A stretch of DNA of 64,000 bases from contig NZ_BAABED010000001.1 in NCBI RefSeq assembly GCF_039539965.1, forward strand, positions 434,001 to 498,000. The letters are read 5' to 3'. Both the position numbers and the translations under genes were made by a program. The notes below the pieces were generated by a model. That model worked only from the letters and a program-made list of their open reading frames with translations, searched no databases and was not told the DNA's origin. Position 1 is the stretch's first letter. Every line of letters starts with the position of its first letter. Positions 16,729 to 26,862 of this stretch are shown one piece after another. This stretch comes from Arthrobacter methylotrophus (GTDB taxonomy: Bacteria > Actinomycetota > Actinomycetes > Actinomycetales > Micrococcaceae).

Positions 16729-17276
16729 TCATGGCTCGTGCAATGCTGGGTGGCGCAGGGGCTGCCGTTTCAACGGGGTCGAATGCATCAGCCCGATGCC
16801 GAATCCCACTGTGTTCATCAGGATGTCCTGCATGCTTGAAGACCGATGTGGCAGAAACAGCAGCTGGCTTAGCTCTAGGACGCCTGATGCAGCTGCCCCG
16901 AGCGCCAAGAGCTGCCACCAGCGCTTGCCTGGAAAGGTAAACGCAATAAGGAAGCGTGCTGGCGCAAAGAGGAATACGTTGGCAGAGGTCTCGACGAATC
17001 CGTAGTTGAACCACTCCGGGATACCGTTTTGGTGGAGAAATCCAGAAGACAAGCCAGGCTGCCTGCTGCTGGCTTGTCCACAGGAGTTGGCCAAAAAGCG
17101 ATGAATGCAAGGGCAACAAAGTAGAGCAAGAGCATCCAGCGGAGGAGTCCAGAGGAACACAATTTCACGTGTTTCGCATCAAGGCGAAAGTCGCCATGCC
17201 GATTGAAGTCAAGGCCAGAAGAATCAGGAAGATCATCGGCCGTGCCTGCCTCGGGATTTCCGGAATCGCGGGCCAT
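16729..17276 (-). pseudogene. VanZ-family membrane protein with a frameshift
   Basis: Two frames together make one VanZ-like protein. The first (from 17276) gives LYFVALAFIAFWPTPVDKP and runs to about 17040. The second continues with LHQNGIPEWFNYGFVETSANVFLFAP, LELSQLLF-PHRSSSMQDILMNTVGF and ends at 16729. The switch lies at a T-triplet (A-triplet on the + strand) at 17038-17040, where one extra base would restore the frame. Either the gene is broken or the base call is wrong. The family has no firm function; members often lie in cell-surface loci. Confidence 0.75.
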
Positions 17277-17348
17277 TCCATTCTGAGGCTCAGCCTCTTA
17301 CGTCGTCGCCAATGTCTCCCCATGGTCATAAAGTACTGTACACATAAG

Positions 17349-17390
17349 AAGGAGGGGTTGTTACCGGATTACCGTTAACAACCCCTCCTT
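17349..17390. terminator. strong stem-loop terminator
   Basis: A 15-bp perfect stem (AAGGAGGGGTTGTTA at 17349-17363 with its complement at 17376-17390) encloses a 12-base loop. T residues follow on the + strand, and the reverse strand has a T/C-rich flank. It lies directly downstream of the LANTG surface-protein gene on the minus strand, as expected for its intrinsic terminator. Confidence 0.8.
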
Positions 17391-17401
17391 TTGTATGACC
17401 T

Positions 17402-18013
17402 TTAGGCTGCAGCTACGGTTTCATTCTTTGCGCGGCGGCGAACCACCAGGACGGAAGTGGTGCCAGCAACGAGTGCGCCAGCGCCGACCAGGCCCCACAG
17501 AATGAGGCTGGAATCGACGCCGGTGTTGGCCAGACCGGTGCCACCGGTGTTTGCCAGGGTTGCACCGCCGGTGTTAGCGAGGCCCGCCGCGGTTGGGACC
17601 GCATCTACTATCTCAGTGACGGTGTGGCCGGAAGTAGCACCGACCGCGGTCAGCTGGTAGGTGCCGACCTCGGTCAGTGAGACGTCGGTGGAGAAAGCAC
17701 CGGAGCCGTTGGCAACAGCGGTGATTGTGGTAGGTGCCAGGTGAAGGGCGCCGGGTACGGCCATGGCGATGCCGTTGCTCGTGCCGGGTGCCGCAGCGCC
17801 CTGGGGAGCAGCAGTAAAGGTAATGGTGATGATGATCGTTTCGCCGGGCGTGAAGCCAGTTCCGGAGAATACGATGGTGCCGCCTACAATTATCGTTGCC
17901 CTGGAAATAGTGCCCGGCGGAGGGGGTGCCGGGTAGTCAACGGCCATTGCTGGACCAGACGCGGCAAGTGCGATGGTGCCCGCGAGCGCGAGCGCAGAAA
18001 GAGTTTTCTTCAA
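17402..18013 (-). CDS. secreted cell-wall protein with three LANTG sorting motifs
   Basis: A 203-residue exported protein. A Sec signal peptide (KKTLSALALAGTIALAASGPAMA) is followed by a beta-rich Thr/Gly/Ala domain with FSGTGFTPGETIII, resembling Ig-like surface domains. The C-terminus has three LANTG motifs in ~20 residues, then a hydrophobic helix and RRRAKNE, a sortase sorting signal. LAxTG is the class E sortase motif of high-GC actinobacteria. The start is TTG 18013 with GGGGGA upstream; the longer frame to 18139 would bury the signal peptide. Confidence 0.8.
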   Translation of the reverse strand: MKKTLSALALAGTIALAASGPAMAVDYPAPPPPGTISRATIIVGGTIVFSGTGFTPGETIIITITFTAAPQGAAAPGTSNGIAMAVPGALHLAPTTITAVANGSGAFSTDVSLTEVGTYQLTAVGATSGHTVTEIVDAVPTAAGLANTGGATLANTGGTGLANTGVDSSLILWGLVGAGALVAGTTSVLVVRRRAKNETVAAA

Positions 18014-18197
18014 TTTGTCCCCCTGAGACCTTGGTACGTACTTGAGACCTGCTACGTAGTTCTTTGTGATGAAAGAGATTCCATCCACCACGAACACGTG
18101 AACTGAAATCCGAGTCCTACCCCAGACCGAAGCTACCATCCTGTGGGTGCATACTGCAAAGTAAATCCAAACCCGTTACAAAGGATTAATCCCCCGT

Positions 18198-20084
18198 CTA
18201 TCTGTCCGGCCCGCAGCTTTCCGATTGAGTCGGGAGTATTACGCGGTCCACGGATTGGATGGTCGGGGTCACCACTACCTCGGGCTGGCTGTTCTGGACG
18301 ATCTTTCCAAAAGTGAATTCCACGGTACTGCTTTGTCCAGGCGCCAGCCGGACAGAGAGGGTGCCGACGGGTCGCTCGTCGTGGCGCTGCGCGCCAAACG
18401 GGACGTTTTTCCCATCCTGAGTGGCTGTTTCGACGTAGGCTTGGGAAGGACCGTAGGCAATCACGTTGCTTTGCGCGGTACCTGCCGGCACTCCATAGGA
18501 TCCCCCACCGGTAACGTACGCCGGCAATGAGGTTGCCGCATCTGTGGGAGCGGTGTTCGTGCTGGTGATCCGAACCTTGACGATCCCATAACCGCCGGGA
18601 GCAGTGCACTGCTGGATGAGCTGAACAGTGCGGTTCACGTAGTAGTCCATTTTGGCGCCCGTGCCGTCATTGAAGTAGGCGCCAAACTGGGCTGCAGGCA
18701 CGCTGGGGCCGGAAATTGAGCCGCTGAGCGTGTATTTCGCGAGAGTTGTCTGTTCTGCCGTATCCGATGACCAGAGCAGAACCCGGTGTTCTTCCACGCC
18801 CTTTCCGACGCCGGCAAGCAGGCTTTTCGCATTGCCCTTGCCCGAGGTGAAAGCGCCAAAGATCTCCCTCGCCACAGCAGCGAAATAGACGTCCTGCTGT
18901 TTTGGATCCTTGATTTGGGCGTAGACATCCGAAAGCAGCGTTTTCACCACGTTCTTTCCGGAGAGTTGAGTCGGCAGTTTCCCGGAGTTCAGCGCCTGTA
19001 CCTGTGGATCTTGAAGCGTGACTGGTCCCGTGGCGTCCAGTATGTAGCCGAGGGCCACCGGGTCGATCGAGACCACACCGTCGAGCTTTTCGCCCTTCTT
19101 CTGTTCCCACATCGTTAGCGCCGTGACTGCGGAAGTGGGGAAATCCGGGGTGAAGTTGACATCCTGCATGAAAGTGCCCATGCGGGAGCTGTAGATGCGC
19201 TCCTGTTCGGCGTCTACGGATACCGCTGGATTGAAGGCTCCGAGTTCGGTAGCGCTGCTTTCAGTAGAAAGGCTGAGCTTGCCTTTGTCCGCGGTAAGGA
19301 CCACCAGGGCGCCCGGGATCCCTCCGGTGGCTCGGGCCTCGGCGTTGTTCTGTACGAGCAGCAGGTAGTGCCGCGGCTTGTCCGAGCCCAACATGGCCGG
19401 GGCGAGGCCCGCAGCGTCAGACGCCGTGTCGAGCTCGTCTACCACGGAACTAAGTTGTTGCCGCGCCTGTGTCAAGGGTCCCGCAATCTGGGGGAGCAAG
19501 CTGCCAGCATCGATCGCGTTGAGGCGTTCGGCTGAAGAGCGCACAACGTTTGCGGCGGAGGCCACTGCAGGTGCGGCTTTCTGGATTGGATTCAAGTCAG
19601 TGCCGTTGCCGCTGGGCACTAACTTGTCCCAGTTGAGGGAGTCGTACACCTTTACCAAGGGGGCCACGCTAAGCGTGGCTACGTCGTCCGCTGAGCGGGC
19701 TATTTCGGTGGTGGCGGAGAAATTCGCGCCCAGCCATGGCATGGCCGAAGCTAAGGACCAGAGTGGATCCGAGGCCGCTTCGCGGGCAGATGCGGTGTGG
19801 TCCCTCAGCTCGTCGGCAACCGCAGTGGCATCTGCGGGCCGGTTCTGGAGGATGCTCTCTTTGAGTTTGGGCACCAGCTGTGTGGATGACCAAAGCTCTG
19901 TCTTGATCGTGGAGGCCTTGGCACTGAGCCAAAGGACGGCGGCTCCGCCGAGCACCAGAACGGCTACGAGGCATATTCCGGCGGTCAAGAACCGACGACG
20001 GCGCTTTCTGGCGACCGATTGTGGGCCATCCTGGAGCGACCCGGGTTCATCCGCGATGCTCTCCTCACGTTCGGTGTCAGTCAC
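18198..20084 (-). CDS. DUF4012 membrane-anchored protein of the polysaccharide locus
   Basis: A 628-residue protein with a short acidic/basic cytoplasmic N-terminus (RKRRRR), one transmembrane helix near residues 28-50 (FLTAGICLVAVLVLGGAAVLWL) and a large external domain. It contains the DUF4012 segment around HYLLLVQNNAEARATGG. DUF4012 proteins are common in actinobacterial and Gram-positive polysaccharide clusters, but their biochemical role is not established. GTG 20084 lies two bases after the ugd stop; earlier in-frame starts would overlap ugd. Confidence 0.8.
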   Translation of the reverse strand: MTDTEREESIADEPGSLQDGPQSVARKRRRRFLTAGICLVAVLVLGGAAVLWLSAKASTIKTELWSSTQLVPKLKESILQNRPADATAVADELRDHTASAREAASDPLWSLASAMPWLGANFSATTEIARSADDVATLSVAPLVKVYDSLNWDKLVPSGNGTDLNPIQKAAPAVASAANVVRSSAERLNAIDAGSLLPQIAGPLTQARQQLSSVVDELDTASDAAGLAPAMLGSDKPRHYLLLVQNNAEARATGGIPGALVVLTADKGKLSLSTESSATELGAFNPAVSVDAEQERIYSSRMGTFMQDVNFTPDFPTSAVTALTMWEQKKGEKLDGVVSIDPVALGYILDATGPVTLQDPQVQALNSGKLPTQLSGKNVVKTLLSDVYAQIKDPKQQDVYFAAVAREIFGAFTSGKGNAKSLLAGVGKGVEEHRVLLWSSDTAEQTTLAKYTLSGSISGPSVPAAQFGAYFNDGTGAKMDYYVNRTVQLIQQCTAPGGYGIVKVRITSTNTAPTDAATSLPAYVTGGGSYGVPAGTAQSNVIAYGPSQAYVETATQDGKNVPFGAQRHDERPVGTLSVRLAPGQSSTVEFTFGKIVQNSQPEVVVTPTIQSVDRVILPTQSESCGPDR

Positions 20085-20086
20085 GT

Positions 20087-21400
20087 CTATGGCCTTCCAA
20101 GTCCGCGGAACTGCCATCCGGCGGCGCGCCATTTGGCGGCATCCAGGACGTTTCGCCCGTCCAGGATTCGGAGGCTGGCAACGCTGCTGCCGACCTCGTA
20201 GGGGTCGAGCTCCTTGTATTGCTGCCATTCCGTGAGCAGGAGTAAGGCATCGGCCCCTGCGATCGCGGTATCTATAGCCTGCTCGTACTGCAACTCAGGG
20301 AATCGCTTGGCAGCGTTCTCCAAGGCTTTCGGATCCGTGACCGTCACGACGGCGCCCTGGAGCTGGAGCTGTGCGGCGATGCTAAGTGCCGGCGAGTCCC
20401 GGACGTCGTCGCTTTCGGGCTTGAAAGCGGCACCGAGTACCGTGATGCGTTGACCCAGTAGGCTCCCACCGCAAAGTTCTCTTGTGAGCTCCACAACCCT
20501 GGTCCTTCGGCGCATGTTGATGGAGTCCACTTCCCTCAAGAAGGTGAGGGCTTGGTCGGCTCCGAGTTCGCCGGCCCTGGCCATGAAGGCCCGGATGTCC
20601 TTAGGGAGACATCCTCCGCCAAAGCCGATGCCTGCGTTGAGGAACTTGCGGCCAATCCTGTCGTCCATTCCGATGGCGTCTGCAAGCCGGGTGACGTCCG
20701 CCCCTGCTGCTTCACAGACCTCAGCCATGGCGTTGATGAACGAGATCTTAGTGGCCAGGAACGAATTGGCGGCCGCCTTGACCAGCTCGGCTGTCGGGTG
20801 GTCGGTGACTAAACGTGGAGTGCCGTCGGCGAGTGGGGAGGCATAGACCTCATCCAACACCGAAACGGCTGCGTGATCTTCCGAGCCATCTGCAACGCCA
20901 TAGACTAAGCGGTCAGGTGAAAGAGTGTCGGTGACGGCATGGCCTTCGCGGAGGAATTCGGGGTTCCACACAAGGTGAGCCTCTGGCTGATGCTCGGACA
21001 AGATGTCAGCCAAGCGGGCGGCAGTCCCCACTGGAACAGTCGACTTGCCCACCACAACGTCGCCAGGCCGTACATGGGGGAGCAACGTCTCCATTGCCGC
21101 GTCCACGTACCGTAGGTCAGCGCCGTTTTCGCCTTTCTTCTGGGGTGTTCCCACGCAGATGAAGTGGACGCTGCTTCCGGCGGCCGCGGACATGTCAGAG
21201 GTGAAGGACAGACGCCCCGTCTCTTGGACGTTCTTGAGCAGTTCCTCCAAACCTGGCTCGAAGAACGGGGCCTGAGCGGCGGAGAGCGAACTGATCTTCC
21301 GCTCATCCACATCGATGCCAACCACCTCGTGGCCAAGCTTGGCCATACAGGCGGCATGTACGGCACCGAGGTAGCCGCAGCCGATGACTGAAATGCGCAT
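20087..21400 (-). CDS. ugd: UDP-glucose 6-dehydrogenase
   Basis: A 437-residue enzyme oxidising UDP-glucose to UDP-glucuronate. The Rossmann motif VIGCGYLGAVHAA is at the N-terminus, the substrate-binding NPEFLREG is in the middle, and the catalytic Cys is in GIGFGGGCLPKD. It supplies glucuronic acid for the polysaccharide from GalU-made UDP-glucose. ATG 21400 gives the standard MRISVIGCG start; the ORF extends 16 codons further upstream without homology. Confidence 0.93.
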   Translation of the reverse strand: MRISVIGCGYLGAVHAACMAKLGHEVVGIDVDERKISSLSAAQAPFFEPGLEELLKNVQETGRLSFTSDMSAAAGSSVHFICVGTPQKKGENGADLRYVDAAMETLLPHVRPGDVVVGKSTVPVGTAARLADILSEHQPEAHLVWNPEFLREGHAVTDTLSPDRLVYGVADGSEDHAAVSVLDEVYASPLADGTPRLVTDHPTAELVKAAANSFLATKISFINAMAEVCEAAGADVTRLADAIGMDDRIGRKFLNAGIGFGGGCLPKDIRAFMARAGELGADQALTFLREVDSINMRRRTRVVELTRELCGGSLLGQRITVLGAAFKPESDDVRDSPALSIAAQLQLQGAVVTVTDPKALENAAKRFPELQYEQAIDTAIAGADALLLLTEWQQYKELDPYEVGSSVASLRILDGRNVLDAAKWRAAGWQFRGLGRP

Positions 21401-21444
21401 TGTATTGCCTTCCCCCAGAGGGTTATATTCTGCGTCAGAGCTGA

Positions 21445-22893
21445 TCAATAAGCGCCGTGGCCGCCGAGGACGGCCCTAGCGGTACGAAGCAAGATGATGA
21501 GGTCCCCAGCTAGAGACCAGTTTTCCACGTAATAGAGATCCAACCGGACCGAGTCCTGCCAGGAAAGATTAGATCGTCCGCTGACCTGCCAAAGCCCGGT
21601 CACCCCTGGTTTGACCAGAAGTCGCCGTCGCACATCCTGTTCGTACGCCTCGACTTCTTTGGGCAACGGAGGACGTGGGCCGACCAAACTCATGGAACCA
21701 AGAAAAACATTGAATAGCTGAGGAAGCTCATCCATGCTGTACTTACGGAGAACGCCGCCCACACGAGTGATGCGAGGATCGTTCCTCACCTTGAAAAGCA
21801 GCCCGCTTCCCTCATTTCTGTGAGCGAGCTCGGTGAGTCTCGCCTCTGCATCCACTACCATGGAGCGGAACTTGAGCATCCTGAAGTGAGCGCCTTCAAA
21901 CCCCACGCGTTCTTGTCTGAAGAGGACGGGACCAGGACTGTCGAGTTTCACCATTAGGGCCAGGATCATCAACAGCGGGGAAAACAAGACGATGAGGCCA
22001 GCCGAGGCGGCGACGTCGAAGAGTCGTTTGGCGACACGCTGACCCGCTTCAAGAGTTGGAGTCGTGACGTGAATGAGAGGAAGCCCGGCAACTTGCTGCG
22101 TGTGGATGCGCGGTCCTGCGACGTCGGTGAGGGCCGGGGCCAGAATGAGCCCAACGTTACGGTCGGCCAATTCCCAGCCGAGCTGACGGAGCGTTCTCGG
22201 ACTTAGGTGAACGCCTGCAGTGATGGCCACTGCGTCAGCATCGCATCTATCGATCGCGTCAAGGATTGTCTGTGTTTGTGGCGTGTGGCCAAGCAGAGGA
22301 AGCCCTGAGCCTGCCAGTTCGTTCGAGGAAGATGGGTCACCCGGCGTATATGCGGCAACAGGCATGTAGCCGGCGTGCTTCTCGCGCACCAGGTTTTCCG
22401 CCAGGTGGACGATTCCGCTAGGACCTCCCAGAAGCATGAGACGGGACATACGCCGGCCCTTTTGCCGGTGAACACTCAAATGCTGTCGTAAGAGCCAGCG
22501 ACCCAGCAGGAGTCCGCTGAGGCCAGCGGGCAGGGCGATCCCGACGTATCCGCGGGCAGTGTCCAGGCGGAATACGTAGGAGAAAATCGCAACAAACCCG
22601 AACAGCCAAAGAGAGGCGGCGGCTACGCGTTTGTACTCGTCAGGTCCGGACCCGAGAATTCGACTTTGCCTCGTGTTCCATGCTTCCAGCATCAGCCACC
22701 ATGTGATGGCCAAGATTATAGATAACCAAACATAGCTCGAGTCTTGCCCAGAAACGGTAAAGCTCGAGTCCAAGCCGAACCGGATGCTGTAGGCACCCGC
22801 CAGCGCCCAAACGATGACAAAGGCGTCAACCATTCGAAGGGTACGTGAAGTACGTGATCTCCAATTTGCCTCTTGACTCAAAGAGTCCCCCAT
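21445..22893 (-). CDS. polyprenyl-phosphate glycosylphosphotransferase (WcaJ/WbaP type)
   Basis: A 482-residue initiating transferase. It has about four to five N-terminal transmembrane helices, a central CoA-binding-like domain (MLLGGPSGIVHLAENL), another hydrophobic hairpin near 285, and a C-terminal bacterial sugar transferase domain with KLDSPGPVLFRQERVG, MLKFRSMV, RKYSMDELPQL and GPRPPLP. It attaches the first sugar-1-phosphate to undecaprenyl phosphate. It sits between ugd and fcl on the same strand. Confidence 0.92.
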   Translation of the reverse strand: MGDSLSQEANWRSRTSRTLRMVDAFVIVWALAGAYSIRFGLDSSFTVSGQDSSYVWLSIILAITWWLMLEAWNTRQSRILGSGPDEYKRVAAASLWLFGFVAIFSYVFRLDTARGYVGIALPAGLSGLLLGRWLLRQHLSVHRQKGRRMSRLMLLGGPSGIVHLAENLVREKHAGYMPVAAYTPGDPSSSNELAGSGLPLLGHTPQTQTILDAIDRCDADAVAITAGVHLSPRTLRQLGWELADRNVGLILAPALTDVAGPRIHTQQVAGLPLIHVTTPTLEAGQRVAKRLFDVAASAGLIVLFSPLLMILALMVKLDSPGPVLFRQERVGFEGAHFRMLKFRSMVVDAEARLTELAHRNEGSGLLFKVRNDPRITRVGGVLRKYSMDELPQLFNVFLGSMSLVGPRPPLPKEVEAYEQDVRRRLLVKPGVTGLWQVSGRSNLSWQDSVRLDLYYVENWSLAGDLIILLRTARAVLGGHGAY

Positions 22894-22919
22894 TTCAATG
22901 TGACCGCCGCTTGGACTTC

Positions 22920-23894
22920 TTAGTTACGGATCTCAGGCATATTCGCCCGGTACCAGTCAACCGTGGCCTTGATTCCTTCTTTCAAGTCAATGGAAGCAGA
23001 CCACCCGGCTCTTGAAAGCTTGGAAACATCCAGCAGTTTTCGTGGCGTGCCATCCGGCTTGGAAGTGTCCCATTCGATAGTGCCTGAGAAACCGACAGCG
23101 TCTGCTACTATCTCGGCCAGTTCCTTGATGGTTACATCTGCCCCGGTGCCGACATTTACTTGTTCAGGACCGTCGTAGTTCTCCAGTAGATGGAAGCAGG
23201 CCGCAGCCATGTCGTCTACGTGAAGGAATTCCCGCCGCGGTGAGCCGGTGCCCCAGTTGGTGACTACAGGAGTCCCGGATTTAGCCGCTTCGTCGTAGCG
23301 ACGAATCAGGGCGGGCAATACGTGCGAACCTTCGGGCGAAAAGTTGTCGCCGGGTCCATAGAGGTTGGTGGGCATGGCCGATATCCACGGGAGCCCGTAT
23401 TGCCGGCGGACTGCCTGTACCTGCATGATGCCTGCGATTTTCGCGATTGCGTAGGCATCATTGGTGGGTTCAAGGTGGCCTGTGAGCAGCGAATCCTCAC
23501 GGATTGGTTGCTCTGCGAACTTTGGATAGATGCAGGACGACCCCAAGAAGAGGAGGCGTTCGACACCGTGCTCGCGAGCCGCGTCGAGAACATTCACCTG
23601 GATCCGCAGATTGTCGCTGAGGAAGTCCACGGGATACGTGTTATTTGCAAGAATCCCGCCTACCTTCGCGGCAGCCAGCACCACGTAACGGGGCTTGCTC
23701 TTGGCAAAGAACTCGAAGACCGCATTCCGGTCCTTAAGATCCAGTTCGGTGGAAGACTTGCCCACAAGCTGGGCGAAGCCTTCGTTTTCCAAGTTGCGCC
23801 AAATTGCGGAGCCCACCAAGCCACGGTGTCCGGCTACATAAAACCTTGAGTTGCGGTCGAGTCTGCCAGGCGTGTATGAGACGGACTCAGACAT
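22920..23894 (-). CDS. fcl: GDP-L-fucose synthase
   Basis: A 324-residue SDR epimerase/reductase converting GDP-4-keto-6-deoxy-mannose to GDP-L-fucose. It has the NADP motif VAGHRGLVGSAIWR, the LFLGSSCIYP segment and the catalytic Y-A-I-A-K. It starts inside the gmd stop (ATGA overlap), so the two are translationally coupled and together make GDP-fucose. An in-frame ATG at 23906 inside gmd is less likely. Confidence 0.93.
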   Translation of the reverse strand: MSESVSYTPGRLDRNSRFYVAGHRGLVGSAIWRNLENEGFAQLVGKSSTELDLKDRNAVFEFFAKSKPRYVVLAAAKVGGILANNTYPVDFLSDNLRIQVNVLDAAREHGVERLLFLGSSCIYPKFAEQPIREDSLLTGHLEPTNDAYAIAKIAGIMQVQAVRRQYGLPWISAMPTNLYGPGDNFSPEGSHVLPALIRRYDEAAKSGTPVVTNWGTGSPRREFLHVDDMAAACFHLLENYDGPEQVNVGTGADVTIKELAEIVADAVGFSGTIEWDTSKPDGTPRKLLDVSKLSRAGWSASIDLKEGIKATVDWYRANMPEIRN

Positions 23895-24922
23895 CAGTTT
23901 TTCCAACTATCGAGATCTACGCCATCGATCCAGTGGTTGCCGGCGTGCTTTAGGGCCTCTATGTCAGCATCCACCATGATTCGGGCAAGCTCCGGCGTGT
24001 GAACGGTTGCTTTCCAGCCGAGTTTTTCCTGCGCCTTCGAGGCATCGCCTACAAGTGCGTCAACTTCCGTAGGACGCAGATAGCGCTCGTCAAACCGCAC
24101 GTGGTCTTCCCAGTTCAGTCCTGCATGCTCGAACGAGATCTCCAGGAAGTCCCGAACGGTGTAGTTACCACCAGTTGCGAGGACGAAGTCCTCCGGTTCA
24201 TCGGCCTGAAGCATGCGCCACATACCTTCAACGTATTCGGCCGCGTATCCCCAATCCCGCACGGCGTCTAGATTGCCCATATAGAGCAGATCTTGTTTGC
24301 CGGCCTTGATGGCGGCAACTGCGCGCGTAATCTTGCGGGTCACGAATGTCTCGCCACGACGTGGGGATTCATGGTTGAACAAGATTCCGTTCACCGCGAA
24401 CATGCCGTAGGCCTCGCGGTAGTTCTTCGTGACCCAGTAGCTGTACACCTTGGCGGCCCCGTAAGGGGAGCGTGGGTAGAACGGCGTGTCTTCGTTTTGC
24501 GGGGGAGGAGTAGCACCGAACATTTCGGACGAAGAAGCCTGATAATACTTTGTCGCGATGCCCGACATGCGAACTGCCTCGAGGAGCCGGATGGAACCAA
24601 CTCCGGTCGTGTCGCCGGTGTGCTCGGGCTCGTCGAACGAGACCCGAACATGCGACTGGGCCCCGAGGTTGTAAACCTCGTCCGGCTGGATTTCCGCTAG
24701 CAACGTGACGAGTCTCGCGCCATCGCTCAAGTCGCCGTAGTGGAGCAAGAGCTTTGCGTTGGGTTCGTGGGGATCGACGTAGAGGTGGTCGATCCTTGAA
24801 GTATTGAACGTCGATGCCCGGCGGATAAGTCCATGAACCTCATAGCCCTTACTCAGTAAGAGTTCTGCTAGGTAAGAGCCGTCCTGCCCGGTGATGCCGG
24901 TGATGAACGCGCGCTTGGTCAT
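23894..24922 (-). CDS. gmd: GDP-mannose 4,6-dehydratase
   Basis: A 342-residue SDR dehydratase. It has [16 protein letters not shown] as nucleotide motif, SSSEMFG with catalytic residues, and Y-G-A-A-K near residue 150. [16 protein letters not shown] is diagnostic of Gmd. It forms the intermediate used by the overlapping fcl gene. ATG 24922 has a purine-rich GGGGGCAAG upstream. Confidence 0.94.
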   Translation of the reverse strand: MTKRAFITGITGQDGSYLAELLLSKGYEVHGLIRRASTFNTSRIDHLYVDPHEPNAKLLLHYGDLSDGARLVTLLAEIQPDEVYNLGAQSHVRVSFDEPEHTGDTTGVGSIRLLEAVRMSGIATKYYQASSSEMFGATPPPQNEDTPFYPRSPYGAAKVYSYWVTKNYREAYGMFAVNGILFNHESPRRGETFVTRKITRAVAAIKAGKQDLLYMGNLDAVRDWGYAAEYVEGMWRMLQADEPEDFVLATGGNYTVRDFLEISFEHAGLNWEDHVRFDERYLRPTEVDALVGDASKAQEKLGWKATVHTPELARIMVDADIEALKHAGNHWIDGVDLDSWKN

Positions 24923-24960
24923 TCTTGCCCCCATGAATTGCAATAAAAGGAAAGTGTGGC

Positions 24961-26202
24961 TCAAAGACTGCGCTGCGATGCCAGCCTTGCCAAGAACTCA
25001 TCATACTGGGCGATCGCGGCGCTTGCGGATAATGTGACTTGCCGGAAGTGCAAACCGTTGCGACCCATTTGACGGCATTTGTCGGGATCCGCCGTGAGCG
25101 CCTCTATGGCCGAGAGTAGTTTGTCCGGAGCTCCGGCCGGAACCGTGATGCCGCTCCCTGACGCCTGGATTTCGGAAGCCGTGACGCTGCCTTCATCGGT
25201 CGCCGCCACAACTGCTACTCCAGAGTTGAAGTACGAAGTCAATTTGCTTGGGACGGCCATATCCTTGACGCCGGGAAGCTCGTTAACGAGGAGGACGTCG
25301 GCCGCTGCCAGTGCGCGCTGAAATTGATCGTCGGGGAGAGTATCGACGAATTCGAGCCTGGCGTCCTGCTTTGCGAGTGCTTCAAGTTTGGGCCGCTGGT
25401 TGCCGTTCCCCATAAGAACAAATCGCACACGACTCTCTCTCGTTGCGGCCAAAGCTGCGGCGTCCACGACGTTCTCGAGCCCTTGCTTCTTGCCCATGTT
25501 GCCAGCGTGCAGTACAACGACATCCTCGGGAGACCACCCCATCCTTGTACGAAACGCGTGAAGACCTGAAGTGGGTGATGCCGGCAGGTGAGTCCAATTA
25601 CGAATGACGCGGATCCTCTTCTCGGGAACTCCAAGATACTCCACCATGTACTGCTGGAATCGATCGTGGATGGCGACTACAGCATCGGCCGAGCGGAGGA
25701 TCAAAGACTCGGTCTTCGACATGAGCACTCCGAGCCGCCGCCCCCCGGCCCCTGTTTCAACGACGCCGCGGCTGTATATGTCTTGGACCCATATGACAAC
25801 CCGCGGCCGTCGTGGGGACAATCTGGCTCGGAGGATAGCCATGGCAGATGAAAATAGGCCCGGACTGACGACTAGAACGACATCGGGACATTCCCACGAC
25901 GCGAGGATTGCCCGAAGCCCGAAACTCAGTTCCATATGCATGCGCTGCAAAACTCTTGGCTTTTTTGGGATGAAGTGCCTTAGGCGTTTCACGTTGACGC
26001 CACCTAGGACTTCAAGTCGCTTCCATCCGGTGTAGCCCTGCTTGAGCTTCCATTCGGGATAGTGCGGGTAGCCAGTGATGACAGAAATCGAGTGGCCTGC
26101 GGCGGCCAGACCGTCCGCTAAACTTGTCGTGTAAGGGGCGTTGCCAGTCGGCTCGGGAGCATAGTTGAGCCCGATGATGGTAATTCTGAGATGCTCATTC
26201 AC
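24961..26202 (-). CDS. WcaI-like GT4 glycosyltransferase
   Basis: A 413-residue GT-B fold glycosyltransferase. The N-terminus ([39 protein letters not shown] as separate short motifs) and [10 protein letters not shown] match WcaI/WbuB proteins of colanic-acid-type clusters. The C-terminal half has [12 protein letters not shown] and the late nucleotide-binding region. It probably transfers fucose or a related sugar. GTG 26202 fits the family N-terminus; an ATG at 26232 is possible. It is the first gene of the leftward arm. Confidence 0.85.
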   Translation of the reverse strand: MNEHLRITIIGLNYAPEPTGNAPYTTSLADGLAAAGHSISVITGYPHYPEWKLKQGYTGWKRLEVLGGVNVKRLRHFIPKKPRVLQRMHMELSFGLRAILASWECPDVVLVVSPGLFSSAMAILRARLSPRRPRVVIWVQDIYSRGVVETGAGGRRLGVLMSKTESLILRSADAVVAIHDRFQQYMVEYLGVPEKRIRVIRNWTHLPASPTSGLHAFRTRMGWSPEDVVVLHAGNMGKKQGLENVVDAAALAATRESRVRFVLMGNGNQRPKLEALAKQDARLEFVDTLPDDQFQRALAAADVLLVNELPGVKDMAVPSKLTSYFNSGVAVVAATDEGSVTASEIQASGSGITVPAGAPDKLLSAIEALTADPDKCRQMGRNGLHFRQVTLSASAAIAQYDEFLARLASQRSL

Positions 26203-26253
26203 AAGTGTAACAATAGGCGTATCGCGTCGCATCAGCTCATTTTGGGGGGAGTC
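26203..26253. promoter_or_regulatory. divergent promoter region of the polysaccharide locus
   Basis: Only ~50 bases separate the leftward WcaI-like and rightward WcaF-like genes. On the minus strand a TATTGT lies about 13 bases before GTG 26202 with no ribosome site, which would suit a leaderless transcript. On the plus strand GGGGGAG precedes ATG 26254. Both arms are probably driven from here; no promoter is certain. Confidence 0.3.
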
Positions 26254-26862
26254 ATGTCCGAATCATCTGGTCGTTCAAGAACCATGCGGGTGATCGATCT
26301 GTCCCATGCTCCCGGTGAGCGCGCCGCGTGGGACCGGCCACGGATAATCATCTACCTTTGGTCAATCGCTGAACTGCTCCTTGTCACGAATCCGTGGCAG
26401 ATCAGTTCTGCCCTGAGGGTACGCGTTCTCCGTTTGTTTGGAGCAAAAATTGGATCCGGCGTTGTCTACCGCCCCCGAACGCGCGTTCGATTTCCTTGGA
26501 AACTTGAAATAGGAGATCGAACTTGGATTGGCGAGGGGGTGTGGATTCACAACCAAGACTACGTTCAGGTGGGCTCGGACGTAGTACTGTCTCAGGACGC
26601 CTTCATTACAACTGGAAGTCATTCCCATCGAACAGACATGGCGCTCCTGACCAGTCCAACGACAATAGGCAGCGGTACGTGGATAGCAGCTAGAGCCATA
26701 GTTCTCGGCGGTACGACCCTAGGCGTTTCGTGCTTGGTTTCGCCCAATTCCGTTGTTGGTCCTCGGACCACATACCGGAATGGTGAGGTTTTAAAAGGAA
26801 ATCCAGCGAGGGTTGTCGGACAAAGATTTCCGGAGCTACCCGGACTAAACCACGATGTATGA
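26254..26862 (+). CDS. WcaF-like left-handed beta-helix acetyltransferase
   Basis: A 202-residue hexapeptide-repeat acyltransferase. Repeats such as IGDRTWIGEGVWIH and VGSDVVLSQDAFITTGSHSH (the latter including the catalytic His) and the late GNPARVVGQR are typical of colanic-acid WcaF and maltose-type O-acetyltransferases. It would acetylate a sugar of the repeat unit. It starts the A+T-richer rightward arm. Confidence 0.88.
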   Translation: MSESSGRSRTMRVIDLSHAPGERAAWDRPRIIIYLWSIAELLLVTNPWQISSALRVRVLRLFGAKIGSGVVYRPRTRVRFPWKLEIGDRTWIGEGVWIHNQDYVQVGSDVVLSQDAFITTGSHSHRTDMALLTSPTTIGSGTWIAARAIVLGGTTLGVSCLVSPNSVVGPRTTYRNGEVLKGNPARVVGQRFPELPGLNHDV

